Source: Oscillospiraceae bacterium
GTDB taxonomy: Bacteria > Bacillota > Clostridia > Oscillospirales > Ruminococcaceae
DNA: 12,956 nt
Reading direction: 5' to 3'
Assembly (NCBI GenBank): GCA_016296485.1
Contig: JAEDJF010000038.1
Span: forward strand, 1 to 12,956
Shown one piece after another: positions 5,401 to 12,477 of this stretch. The notes beneath the pieces are model-generated. The model worked only from the letters and a program-made list of their open reading frames with translations. It did not search any database and was not told the DNA's origin. Within the stretch, counting starts at the first letter, position 1. Every line of letters begins with the position of its first letter. The position numbers and the translations under genes were made by a program.

Positions 5401-7419
5401 TTGGATTTTAAGCTTGTTTCGCCCTTTAAGCCCACCGGCGACCAGCCCCAGGCAATTGAAAAGCTCGTCGAAGGAATCGAGCGCGGCGACCGGGAACAGA
5501 CCCTTCTCGGAATAACCGGCTCCGGCAAAACCTTTACAATGGCGAGCGTCATCGAAAAAATAAACCGCCCGACCATCGTCCTTTCCCACAACAAGACCCT
5601 TGCCGCCCAGCTTTGCAGTGAGTTCAAGGAGTTCTTCCCGGAAAACGCGGTGGAATATTTTGTTTCCTATTACGATTACTACCAGCCCGAAGCCTATATC
5701 GCCAGTACCGATACCTATATCGAAAAGACCAGCGATATTAACGACGAAATCGAAAGGCTGCGCCACTCGGCGACTGCGGCTCTTTCGGAGCGGCGGGACG
5801 TGATAATCGTCGCCTCCGTCTCCTGCATCTACTCCCTCGGCGACCCTATCGACTATCGTACGATGGTCATATCACTCCGCCCGGGAATGAAAAAGGAGCG
5901 GGACGACGTAATAAAACAGCTCGTCAATATGCAGTATGAGCGCAACGATATGAACCTCGTTCGCAACAAATTCCGCGTCAGAGGTGACGTAATCGAAATC
6001 TGCCCCGCCTATTCGGACGACAAAATAATAAGAATCGAGTTCTTCGGCGACGAAGTTGACCGGATAACTGAAATTCAGGCGGTCACCGGCGAAGTCAAGG
6101 GCACCCTCGGTCACGTCGCTATCTATCCCGCGTCCCACTATATCGTACCGAGGGAGAAGATGCAGCGCGCCATTACTGAAATCGAGCGGGAGTGCGACGA
6201 GAGAGTGGCGTATTTCAAAAGCCAGGGCAAGCTCATCGAAGCCCAGCGCATAGCCGAGCGCACCAACTACGATATTGAAATGCTCACAGAGGTGGGCTTC
6301 TGCAAAGGAATAGAAAACTACTCAAGGGTTCTTTCGGGGCGCGCCCCGGGCTCCTGCCCGACGACGCTTCTCGACTATTTCCCGAAGGATTTCATCCTCT
6401 TCATCGACGAAAGCCACGTCACTCTGCCCCAGGTGCGGGCGATGTCCGGCGGCGACCGCTCAAGGAAGGAAAACCTCGTGAACTACGGCTTCCGCCTGCC
6501 CTCGGCAATAGATAACCGCCCTCTGACCTTTGACGAGTTCCAGAGCAAGCTTAACCAGATAGTTTACGTCAGCGCCACCCCCGGCGAGTTTGAGCGGGAG
6601 CGCAGCACCCAGAAGGTCGAGCAGGTGATACGCCCCACTGGACTTCTTGACCCGGAGATAAGCGTCCGCCCGGTGGAGGGACAGATTGAGGACCTCCTTT
6701 CGGAAATCAATATGCGGGTCGAAAAGAAGGAGCGCGTGCTCATCACGACCCTCACCAAGAAGATGGCGGAAAACCTAACGGAGTACCTGCTCCAGATGGG
6801 CGTAAAGGTGCGCTATATGCACCACGATATAGATACAATCGAGCGAATGGAGATAATCCGCGACCTTCGTCTCGGGGAGTTCGACGTCCTCTGCGGAATC
6901 AACCTCCTGCGCGAGGGACTTGACATTCCGGAGGTCAGCCTTGTGGCAATCCTCGACGCGGATAAGGAGGGCTTCCTCAGAAGCGAGACCTCACTTATTC
7001 AGACCATAGGGCGAGCGGCGCGAAACGCCGAGGGTAAGGTAATAATGTACGCGGACACCGTTACCGACAGCATGGAAAAGGCAATCCGCGAGACGGAGCG
7101 CCGCCGCAAAATACAGGACGATTACAATAAGGCCCACGGAATAGTCCCGAAAACAATTAAAAAGGATGTCCGCGACATCATCGAAATATCCAGCCACAAG
7201 GGCGACGAGCCCGTGGGCAAGCGCCGTATGAGCTATAAGGAGACGGAGGAGGAGATTCGCCGCCTCACCAAGGAGATGAAGGACGCCTCGATGATACTCG
7301 AATTTGAGCACGCGGCGTATCTCCGCGACCGGATAAAGAAATTGCGCGAACAGATGGAGGATGTGCAGTATGAATCAAAGTTCCATAGTCATAAAAGGGG
7401 CAAGGGAACACAACCTTAA
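5401..7419 (+). CDS. uvrB: Excinuclease ABC subunit B
   Basis: UvrB (672 aa) is the damage-verifying helicase-like subunit of nucleotide excision repair: loaded by UvrA, it opens DNA around a lesion and recruits UvrC. Walker A is GITGSGKT (37-44). The tyrosine-rich beta-hairpin begins at YYDYYQPEAY (90-99), the Walker B-like FIDESH is near 337-342, helicase motifs V/VI are seen in LREGLDIPEVSL and QTIGRAARN, and the C-terminal UVR helix pair (EFEHAAYLRDRIKKLRE) binds UvrC or UvrB. The start is taken as TTG at 5401, since AAAGGAG ends 9 nt upstream and the protein then begins like other UvrB (DFKLVSPFKPTGDQP). An ATG at 5394 is out of frame and stops after five codons. The gene lies under the LexA box, and its last 50 bp overlap uvrA. 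Confidence 0.97.
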   Translation: MDFKLVSPFKPTGDQPQAIEKLVEGIERGDREQTLLGITGSGKTFTMASVIEKINRPTIVLSHNKTLAAQLCSEFKEFFPENAVEYFVSYYDYYQPEAYIASTDTYIEKTSDINDEIERLRHSATAALSERRDVIIVASVSCIYSLGDPIDYRTMVISLRPGMKKERDDVIKQLVNMQYERNDMNLVRNKFRVRGDVIEICPAYSDDKIIRIEFFGDEVDRITEIQAVTGEVKGTLGHVAIYPASHYIVPREKMQRAITEIERECDERVAYFKSQGKLIEAQRIAERTNYDIEMLTEVGFCKGIENYSRVLSGRAPGSCPTTLLDYFPKDFILFIDESHVTLPQVRAMSGGDRSRKENLVNYGFRLPSAIDNRPLTFDEFQSKLNQIVYVSATPGEFERERSTQKVEQVIRPTGLLDPEISVRPVEGQIEDLLSEINMRVEKKERVLITTLTKKMAENLTEYLLQMGVKVRYMHHDIDTIERMEIIRDLRLGEFDVLCGINLLREGLDIPEVSLVAILDADKEGFLRSETSLIQTIGRAARNAEGKVIMYADTVTDSMEKAIRETERRRKIQDDYNKAHGIVPKTIKKDVRDIIEISSHKGDEPVGKRRMSYKETEEEIRRLTKEMKDASMILEFEHAAYLRDRIKKLREQMEDVQYESKFHSHKRGKGTQP

Positions 7420-10201
7420 GAATATCGACCTCGAGATTCCGAGGGACAAGCTGGTGGTTTTCACCGGTCTTTCCGGCTCGGGAAAGAGCTCCCTCGCCTT
7501 TGATACGATTTTCGCCGACGGTCAGCGCCGCTATATGGAGAGCCTTTCCTCCTACGCAAGAATGTTCCTCGGAATGATGGAAAAGCCGGACGTTGACTCA
7601 ATCGACGGTCTTTCCCCAACAATATCCATCGACCAGAAGAATACCAGCAAGAACCCCCGCTCCACCGTCGGAACCGTGACGGAGATTTACGACTATCTCC
7701 GTCTTCTCTATGCCCGAATCGGCATACCTCATTGTCCGGTCTGCGGACGCGAAATCAAGCAGCAGACCATTGACCAGATTGTGGACAAGGTTATGGAGCT
7801 CCCGGAGGGGACGAAAATCCAGCTCCTTGCGCCCATTATCCGAGGAAGAAAGGGCGAACACATAAAAGAGCTCGACGGCGCGAGAAAGAGCGGCTTCGTA
7901 AGGGTGAGAATCGACGGAAGCGTCTATGACCTTTCCGAGGATATTCAGCTCGACAAGAACAAAAAACACACCATTGAGATAATCGTGGACCGGCTTGTGA
8001 TAAAACCGGATATAAAATCCCGCCTTACGGATTCCCTCGAAACAGTAATGATACAAAGCGGCGGGCTCGCCGTCGTAAACGTAATCGACGGCGAGGATAT
8101 GCTCTTTTCCCAAAACTACGCCTGCCCCGAGCACGGAGTTTCCATTGAGGAGCTTTCGCCCCGTATGTTCTCCTTCAACAACCCCTTCGGCGCCTGTGAA
8201 AAATGTACGGGTCTCGGCGTTTTTATGCGCGTTGACCCGGACCTTGTGATACCGAATAAGAACCTTTCTGTGCGCGAGGGCGCTATCCACGCCTCCGGCT
8301 GGTATTACTACGAGGGCGGCATCGCCCAGAACTACTACGACGCCCTCGCGAAGGAGTACAATTTCTCCCTCGACGCCCCAATAAAGGACCTTCCGAAAGA
8401 GGCGGTGGACGTCCTGCTTTACGGCACCAAGGGCAAAAAGCTGATGGTGCGCCGCGAAAGCGACAATATGCACGGCTACTTCAGCAGCGAGTTCGAGGGC
8501 GTTATTAATAACCTCGAGCGCCGCTTCCGCGAGACCAACAGCGAGTGGGTCCGGGAGGAAATAGCCCAGCAGATGCGCTCCGTCGACTGCCCGGAGTGCC
8601 ACGGAGAGCGCCTTAAAAAAATATCCCTCGGCGTCACCGTCGCCGGGAAAAATATCAGCGAGCTCACCACTATGTCCGTCAAACAGGCGCTCGACTTCGT
8701 CGAAAATATGAAGCTTACCGAGCGGGAGGAAATGATTTCCCACCTCATCATAAAGGAGATAAAGGCGCGACTCGGCTTTCTTAAAAACGTGGGGCTTGAG
8801 TACCTTACTCTTTCCCGGAACGCCAGTACTCTTTCCGGCGGCGAAGCCCAGCGAATCCGCCTTGCGACCCAAATCGGCTCATCCCTTATGGGCGTTCTAT
8901 ATATCCTTGACGAGCCGAGCATCGGGCTTCACCAAAGGGACAACGAAAAGCTCATCGCGACCCTTTGTCACCTCCGTGACCTCGGGAACACCGTTATCGT
9001 CGTTGAGCACGACACCGATACGATGCTCGCCGCGGACCATATCGTCGATATAGGTCCCGGCGCCGGCGTTCACGGCGGTTACGTCGTCTGTTCCGGAACG
9101 GTGGAGGACATCATAAACTGCCCCGAATCCATAACCGGAGCCTACCTTTCCGGAAGAAAGAAAATTGAAATTCCTGAAAAAAGGCGTGAGGGCAACGGCA
9201 AAAAAATAATCGTCCGAAACGCCGCCGAAAACAACCTTAAAAATATCGACGTCGAGTTCCCCCTCGGAACATTCACTGTCGTGACCGGCGTTTCCGGCTC
9301 CGGAAAAAGCTCCCTCGTCAACGAAATTCTCTATAAAACCCTCGCCCGGGATTTGAACCGCGCGAAATGTGTCCCAGGAAGGAGCGGAGGAATTGAGGGG
9401 GAGGAGTACCTCGACAAAGTTATCTGCATTGACCAGTCGCCCATCGGGCGCACCCCCCGTTCCAACCCCGCCACCTATACCGGAGTTTTCACCGATATAC
9501 GCAACCTCTTTGCGGAGACCGCCGAGTCCAAAGCCAGGGGATATAGCGCCAGCCGCTACTCCTTTAACGTCAGGGGCGGGCGCTGTGAAGCCTGCGAGGG
9601 CGACGGAATAATCGAAATTGAAATGCACTTTTTGCCCAATATTTTCGTGCCCTGCGAGGTGTGCAAGGGGAAACGCTACAACCGCGAGACCCTTGAGGTG
9701 CATTACAAAGATAAGACCATCAGCGACGTTCTCGATATGACCGTGGAGGAAGCGCTTACCTTCTTTGAAAACGTGCCGAAAATACGCCGCAAAATCGAGG
9801 TTTTACAGGATGTGGGTCTCGGCTACGTCACTCTCGGACAGGCGGCGACAACCCTTTCCGGCGGCGAAGCCCAGCGTGTAAAGCTCGCCACCGAGCTTGC
9901 GAAGCGCCCCACCGGGAAAACCATCTATATTCTCGACGAGCCCACCACCGGACTCCACACCGCCGACGTCCATAAGCTCATAGAGGTGCTTCAAAAGCTC
10001 GTTGACGGCGGCAACACCGTGATTCTCATTGAGCACAACCTCGACGTGATAAAGGTTGCGGACTATATCGTCGACCTCGGACCGGAGGGCGGCGACGGCG
10101 GCGGAACGATAGTCGTCTCCGGAACTCCCGAGGACGTTGCCGCATGCGAGGAATCCTATACCGGGCGGTTCCTTAAACCGATACTCGAGGAAAGAAAATG
10201 A
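7370..10201 (+). CDS. uvrA: Excinuclease ABC subunit A
   Basis: UvrA (943 aa) is the dimeric ABC-type ATPase that finds DNA damage and loads UvrB. It has two ABC cassettes: Walker A GLSGSGKS at 33-40 and GVSGSGKS near 640-647, signatures LSGGEAQRIRLA and LSGGEAQRVKLA, and Walker B sites ILDEPSIGLH and ILDEPTTGLH. The C-terminal zinc module has C739, C742, C762 and C765, very close to E. coli numbering. The first zinc module is C252-P-E-H255 ... C276-x-x-C279, with His in place of the usual second Cys. The ATG at 7370 is preferred over the ATG at 7361 because GGAGG (7356-7360) abuts the latter. It begins inside the uvrB 3' end (50 bp overlap), so translation is probably coupled. Seventeen nt after its stop the next gene begins, with no terminator between. 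Confidence 0.97.
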   Translation: MNQSSIVIKGAREHNLKNIDLEIPRDKLVVFTGLSGSGKSSLAFDTIFADGQRRYMESLSSYARMFLGMMEKPDVDSIDGLSPTISIDQKNTSKNPRSTVGTVTEIYDYLRLLYARIGIPHCPVCGREIKQQTIDQIVDKVMELPEGTKIQLLAPIIRGRKGEHIKELDGARKSGFVRVRIDGSVYDLSEDIQLDKNKKHTIEIIVDRLVIKPDIKSRLTDSLETVMIQSGGLAVVNVIDGEDMLFSQNYACPEHGVSIEELSPRMFSFNNPFGACEKCTGLGVFMRVDPDLVIPNKNLSVREGAIHASGWYYYEGGIAQNYYDALAKEYNFSLDAPIKDLPKEAVDVLLYGTKGKKLMVRRESDNMHGYFSSEFEGVINNLERRFRETNSEWVREEIAQQMRSVDCPECHGERLKKISLGVTVAGKNISELTTMSVKQALDFVENMKLTEREEMISHLIIKEIKARLGFLKNVGLEYLTLSRNASTLSGGEAQRIRLATQIGSSLMGVLYILDEPSIGLHQRDNEKLIATLCHLRDLGNTVIVVEHDTDTMLAADHIVDIGPGAGVHGGYVVCSGTVEDIINCPESITGAYLSGRKKIEIPEKRREGNGKKIIVRNAAENNLKNIDVEFPLGTFTVVTGVSGSGKSSLVNEILYKTLARDLNRAKCVPGRSGGIEGEEYLDKVICIDQSPIGRTPRSNPATYTGVFTDIRNLFAETAESKARGYSASRYSFNVRGGRCEACEGDGIIEIEMHFLPNIFVPCEVCKGKRYNRETLEVHYKDKTISDVLDMTVEEALTFFENVPKIRRKIEVLQDVGLGYVTLGQAATTLSGGEAQRVKLATELAKRPTGKTIYILDEPTTGLHTADVHKLIEVLQKLVDGGNTVILIEHNLDVIKVADYIVDLGPEGGDGGGTIVVSGTPEDVAACEESYTGRFLKPILEERK

Positions 10202-10218
10202 CAAAGAGGGGAAAATGA

Positions 10219-10830
10219 ATGATTCTCTACCACGGCAGCAACACCTTCGGTCTTACGACCCTTGAGCCCCGCCTTGCGGACCACGAGCGCCCCTACGTCT
10301 ATATGTCAACGCTCGAAATTGTCGCGGGCTTCTACCTTGTGAATGCGGTGGAGCGTCCCTATTATTGGTTTCCCTACGGCTTTGACCCGGACGGAACAGT
10401 CCATTATCATGAGCTCTATCCCAATGCCCTTCGGGAGGTTTCCGAAGGAAAAAGCGGCTGTATCTATACCGTCGAAGCCGACGAAAAGGACGTCCTGCCC
10501 TTTAAAAATATCCCCTGCGCAAGGCTCGGGACAGTTCCGATGAAGGTCGTGGACTGCCTTGAAATTCCCGACTGCTACCAGTGGTTGACAGAGCAGGAGC
10601 GACTCGGCGCTTTCCGCATTTGCCGTTTCGAGGACAAGACCGAAGCCCAGCTTCGCTGGTGGCATGACAACATCCTCGAATATATAGCCGAAAAAGAAAT
10701 GATAAAAACCCCGGATTGCTCCTACGCCGCCTTTGTTCGCCGGAAATTCCCTGACGTTTGGGCGGACTATGAGCGGCTTTGCGTCGGCGGGGAGCAAAAA
10801 GAACGGACACAAAACGGAGGTACGAAATGA
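10219..10830 (+). CDS. Unknown protein, possible Arr/KptA-like ADP-ribosyltransferase fold (copy 1)
   Basis: A 203 aa soluble protein with no signal peptide or membrane segment. I do not recognise a named family. What can be seen: it opens with ILYHGSN (H5), then LEP (15-17) and PYVYMSTLEIVAGF (25-38, with Y28), then GCIYTVEADE (80-89) and PMKVVDCLEIPDCYQW. This resembles the rifampin ADP-ribosyltransferase Arr (YHGT, VYLTAT, RIYVVE, plrIVG), an NAD-using fold with an H-Y-D/E type site, but similarity is remote and recalled from memory. A central aromatic stretch YYWFPYGF and YHELYPNALREVSEG (63-77) are strongly conserved between the two copies. The start has GAGGGG upstream. It lies 17 nt after uvrA with no terminator, so it should be in the SOS transcript, and overlaps copy 2 by ATGA. 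The last 11-13 residues extend beyond the paralogue. Gene certain; function speculative. Confidence 0.85.
   Translation: MILYHGSNTFGLTTLEPRLADHERPYVYMSTLEIVAGFYLVNAVERPYYWFPYGFDPDGTVHYHELYPNALREVSEGKSGCIYTVEADEKDVLPFKNIPCARLGTVPMKVVDCLEIPDCYQWLTEQERLGAFRICRFEDKTEAQLRWWHDNILEYIAEKEMIKTPDCSYAAFVRRKFPDVWADYERLCVGGEQKERTQNGGTK
10551..10574 (+). repeat. 24-bp exact repeat within the paralogue pair (copy 1)
   Basis: These 24 bases recur exactly at 11159-11182 at the same codon positions of the second paralogue (encoding DCLEIPDC). It is the longest identical stretch I found between the two genes and shows that they arose by tandem duplication. Confidence 0.8.
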
Positions 10831-11405
10831 TTCTTTATCACGGAAGCAACGAGTTCGGGCTCAAAACCCTTGAGCCCTGCCAAACGGAGTTTGAAAAACC
10901 CTGCGTTATCCTTTCAACTCTTGAAATCGTGGCGGGATTTCATATGGTAAACGGCGTTGAGCCGCCCTATTGCTGGTTCCCCTATGGCTTTGACGAGAGG
11001 GGAATACCCCAGTACCACGAGCTCTATCCGAACGCCCTTCGGGAGGTTTCCGAGGGAAGAAGCGGCTGCATCTATACCGTCGAGGCGGACGAATCGGAGC
11101 TTCTTCCGCTCAAGGGCGTCCCGGACGGACGCCTTGTGACGGCGCCGATTAAGGTTTTGGACTGCCTTGAAATTCCCGACTGTTACGAGTGGCTCAAGGA
11201 GGAGGAAGCCCTCGGTTCTTTCAGCCTTTGCCGTTTTGAGGAGAAAACCCCGGCGCAGCTTCGGGTCTGGTATAACAGCGTTCTTCGCCACATCGTCGAA
11301 AAGAAAATGATAAATACCCCCGATTGCTCCTACGCGAAATTTGTAAAAGAGAAATTCCCGAAGGTCTGGGAAAGCTACGAAAAGCTTTGCGCCAGCGCAA
11401 AATGA
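10827..11405 (+). CDS. Unknown protein, paralogue of the preceding gene (copy 2)
   Basis: A 192 aa protein aligning without gaps to copy 1 with about 128 of 192 identical residues (hand count, 67%). Shared blocks are ILYHGSN, STLEIVAGF, WFPYGFD, YHELYPNALREVSEG, SGCIYTVEADE, DCLEIPDCY and TPDCSYA.FV. The residue matching Y28 of copy 1 is isoleucine here (VILST instead of VYMST), while H5 and the acidic VEADE block are kept. If the ADP-ribosyltransferase comparison holds, this copy lacks one expected NAD-site residue and may be inactive, regulatory or differently specific. The start is the ATG at 10827, overlapping the copy 1 stop (ATGA) with GGAGG upstream at 10816-10820. The terminator stem begins just after the stop. 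Last gene of the predicted uvrB-uvrA-copy1-copy2 transcript. Function unknown. Confidence 0.85.
   Translation: MILYHGSNEFGLKTLEPCQTEFEKPCVILSTLEIVAGFHMVNGVEPPYCWFPYGFDERGIPQYHELYPNALREVSEGRSGCIYTVEADESELLPLKGVPDGRLVTAPIKVLDCLEIPDCYEWLKEEEALGSFSLCRFEEKTPAQLRVWYNSVLRHIVEKKMINTPDCSYAKFVKEKFPKVWESYEKLCASAK
11159..11182 (+). repeat. 24-bp exact repeat within the paralogue pair (copy 2)
   Basis: Exact copy of 10551-10574 at the same codon positions in the downstream paralogue. Confidence 0.8.
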
Positions 11406-11406
11406 T

Positions 11407-11435
11407 AAAAAAGGACGGCTTCGCCGTCCTTTTTT
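11407..11435 (+). terminator. Rho-independent terminator of the uvrBA operon
   Basis: Seven-base GC-rich stem GGACGGC (11413-11419) with GCCGTCC (11423-11429), loop TTC, preceded by six A and followed by six T (11430-11435). It starts one base after the copy 2 stop codon and ends the SOS operon; the flanking A run means it could also work on the other strand. Confidence 0.93.
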
Positions 11436-11454
11436 AACTTTTTTATCAAAATGG

Positions 11455-11484
11455 CTGTAAAAACCAAAGGAAATATGTTATGAT
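11455..11484 (+). promoter_or_regulatory. Extended -10 promoter of the DivIVA-like gene
   Basis: TATGAT at 11479-11484 is preceded by TG one base away (11476-11477), an extended -10 element. The best -35 is weak: CTGTAA at 11455-11460 (18 bp spacer). Predicted start near 11491 leaves a short leader containing the ribosome binding site GGAG at 11506-11509. A promoter is needed here because the terminator at 11407-11435 lies upstream. Confidence 0.5.
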
Positions 11485-11518
11485 AAACTATAAATATATA
11501 CAAAAGGAGAGAAGCTCC

Positions 11519-12268
11519 ATGTCTGAACAGGTTATTTTCAAAAATCAAGCCTTCGGCGGTTTCAATAAAGAGGAAGTTTTGAAATATATCGACGGCATCA
11601 ACGCCAAAAATTTCGAGGAGCATGAACAGCTCAATAATGAAATTTCAAGTCTTACCGAGGAACTCAAGGTGGAAAAGGCGAAGTGCTCCGAAAAGGAAGC
11701 GAGCTTTGCCGAGCTGATGAAAGCCTATGAGGAGCTTCGGGAACATTACCTCATGCTCAAGGAGCGCAGCTCCAACCTCGAAAGCGAAAATACAACCCTT
11801 AAAATCCGTTGCGACAAGGCGGAAAAGGAGCTCAAAATTGAGAAAGAGCTCAACCGTCAGCTCGAGGATAAAATTGAAGCGGAACGCCAAAAATCCGATG
11901 AGCACGCCGCCGAGGAGGAGAAAATCGTAGCCGAGGTCAGCCGTATGAGCGATTCCGCGAAGGCGATGCTCGACGGCGCGAGAAGCGATGCTCAAAACAT
12001 AATAGCCGATGCTCAAAATTCCGCCGACGGAATAAACGCGGAAATCGACAGCTTCTGCGCCGAGATTGAAAAGACCAAAGCGTTTATGGAGGATTCCCTC
12101 GCCGTTCTCGTCCAGCGCCTTGATTATATCGGGCGCTCCGCTTCCTCCGCTAAAATTTCCAATGTGGGAAACAGCGAAAAATCTGCGGCGATACAGCAAA
12201 ACTACGAAAAAATAGTTTCCGAGACCGAAGGAAGAGTCGAAGCCTTCAAAAAGCGCTTTTTTCATTGA
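11519..12268 (+). CDS. DivIVA-like coiled-coil protein, apparently truncated by a frameshift
   Basis: A 249 aa protein as read. The N-terminus (VIFKNQAFGGFNKEEVLKYI, 5-24) matches the short DivIVA/GpsB lipid-binding motif, where a conserved F-G-F/Y turn and KEEV-x-x-YI helix lead into a coiled coil. A long charged coiled coil covers about 30-140; a second helical region follows with an A/D/N-rich stretch (DAQNIIADAQNSADGINAEI, 157-176). DivIVA proteins gather at negatively curved membrane and organise poles, septa or wall synthesis; which of these applies here is unknown. The start ATG has GGAG 9 nt upstream. The frame closes at TGA 12266-12268 directly after six T (12257-12262), but the +1 frame continues the protein plausibly for 63 codons. 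With it the product would be about 311 aa. No signal peptide. Confidence 0.8.
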   Translation: MSEQVIFKNQAFGGFNKEEVLKYIDGINAKNFEEHEQLNNEISSLTEELKVEKAKCSEKEASFAELMKAYEELREHYLMLKERSSNLESENTTLKIRCDKAEKELKIEKELNRQLEDKIEAERQKSDEHAAEEEKIVAEVSRMSDSAKAMLDGARSDAQNIIADAQNSADGINAEIDSFCAEIEKTKAFMEDSLAVLVQRLDYIGRSASSAKISNVGNSEKSAAIQQNYEKIVSETEGRVEAFKKRFFH

Positions 12269-12455
12269 GCCGCCGCAAACCGTAACAGATTTTGAAATAG
12301 TTACGGAAAGCAAAAAAGGCGGCTTTCCGAAAGATGCTCCGCCTAGAGCGACGCAGCTTATGCGCCGCCCGGTGATGGCGGTCCGAAAACGTCCCCAGCC
12401 GAGCTTTGCCGAGGGGATAAAGAGTCTTCTAAAGGCAATCGTAAAAATGCTCTGA
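12264..12455 (+). other. Out-of-frame C-terminal extension of the DivIVA-like gene
   Basis: After TTT TTT, moving one base forward gives ATT GAG CCG and 63 sense codons up to TGA at 12453-12455. The codons resemble those of the neighbours. The encoded tail has a Pro-containing acidic part (IEPPQTVTDFEIV), a basic linker (MRRPVMAVRKRPQP) and a closing amphipathic helix SFAEGIKSLLKAIVKML, a form that can bind membrane. Counting this stretch as coding leaves 22 nt before the next start codon, the usual spacing in this window; otherwise 209 nt are unexplained. Explanations are an indel in the T run, a sequencing error, or programmed +1 slippage. A separate 31-codon gene from the ATG at 12360 is possible but has no ribosome binding site. 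Confidence 0.6.
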
Positions 12456-12477
12456 CCCTTTTTAAGGAGAAATAAAA

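Noticed and set aside
7598..8872. A 424-codon open frame on the minus strand inside uvrA
   Set aside because: It is fully antisense to conserved UvrA sequence, has no recognisable motif or ribosome binding site, and results from codon bias that removes stops on the opposite strand. Similar long minus-strand frames over trxB, nadE, the HD gene and the two paralogues were rejected for the same reason.
10219..11405. Toxin-antitoxin pair
   Set aside because: The two adjacent small genes are close paralogues of almost equal length, not a typical toxin with an unrelated antitoxin; an enzyme plus inactive paralogue remains open.
12310..12345. GGCGG...CCGCC pairing as a terminator after the DivIVA-like gene
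   Set aside because: The stem is short with a 16-base loop and no T run follows, and the stretch reads better as coding in the +1 frame.
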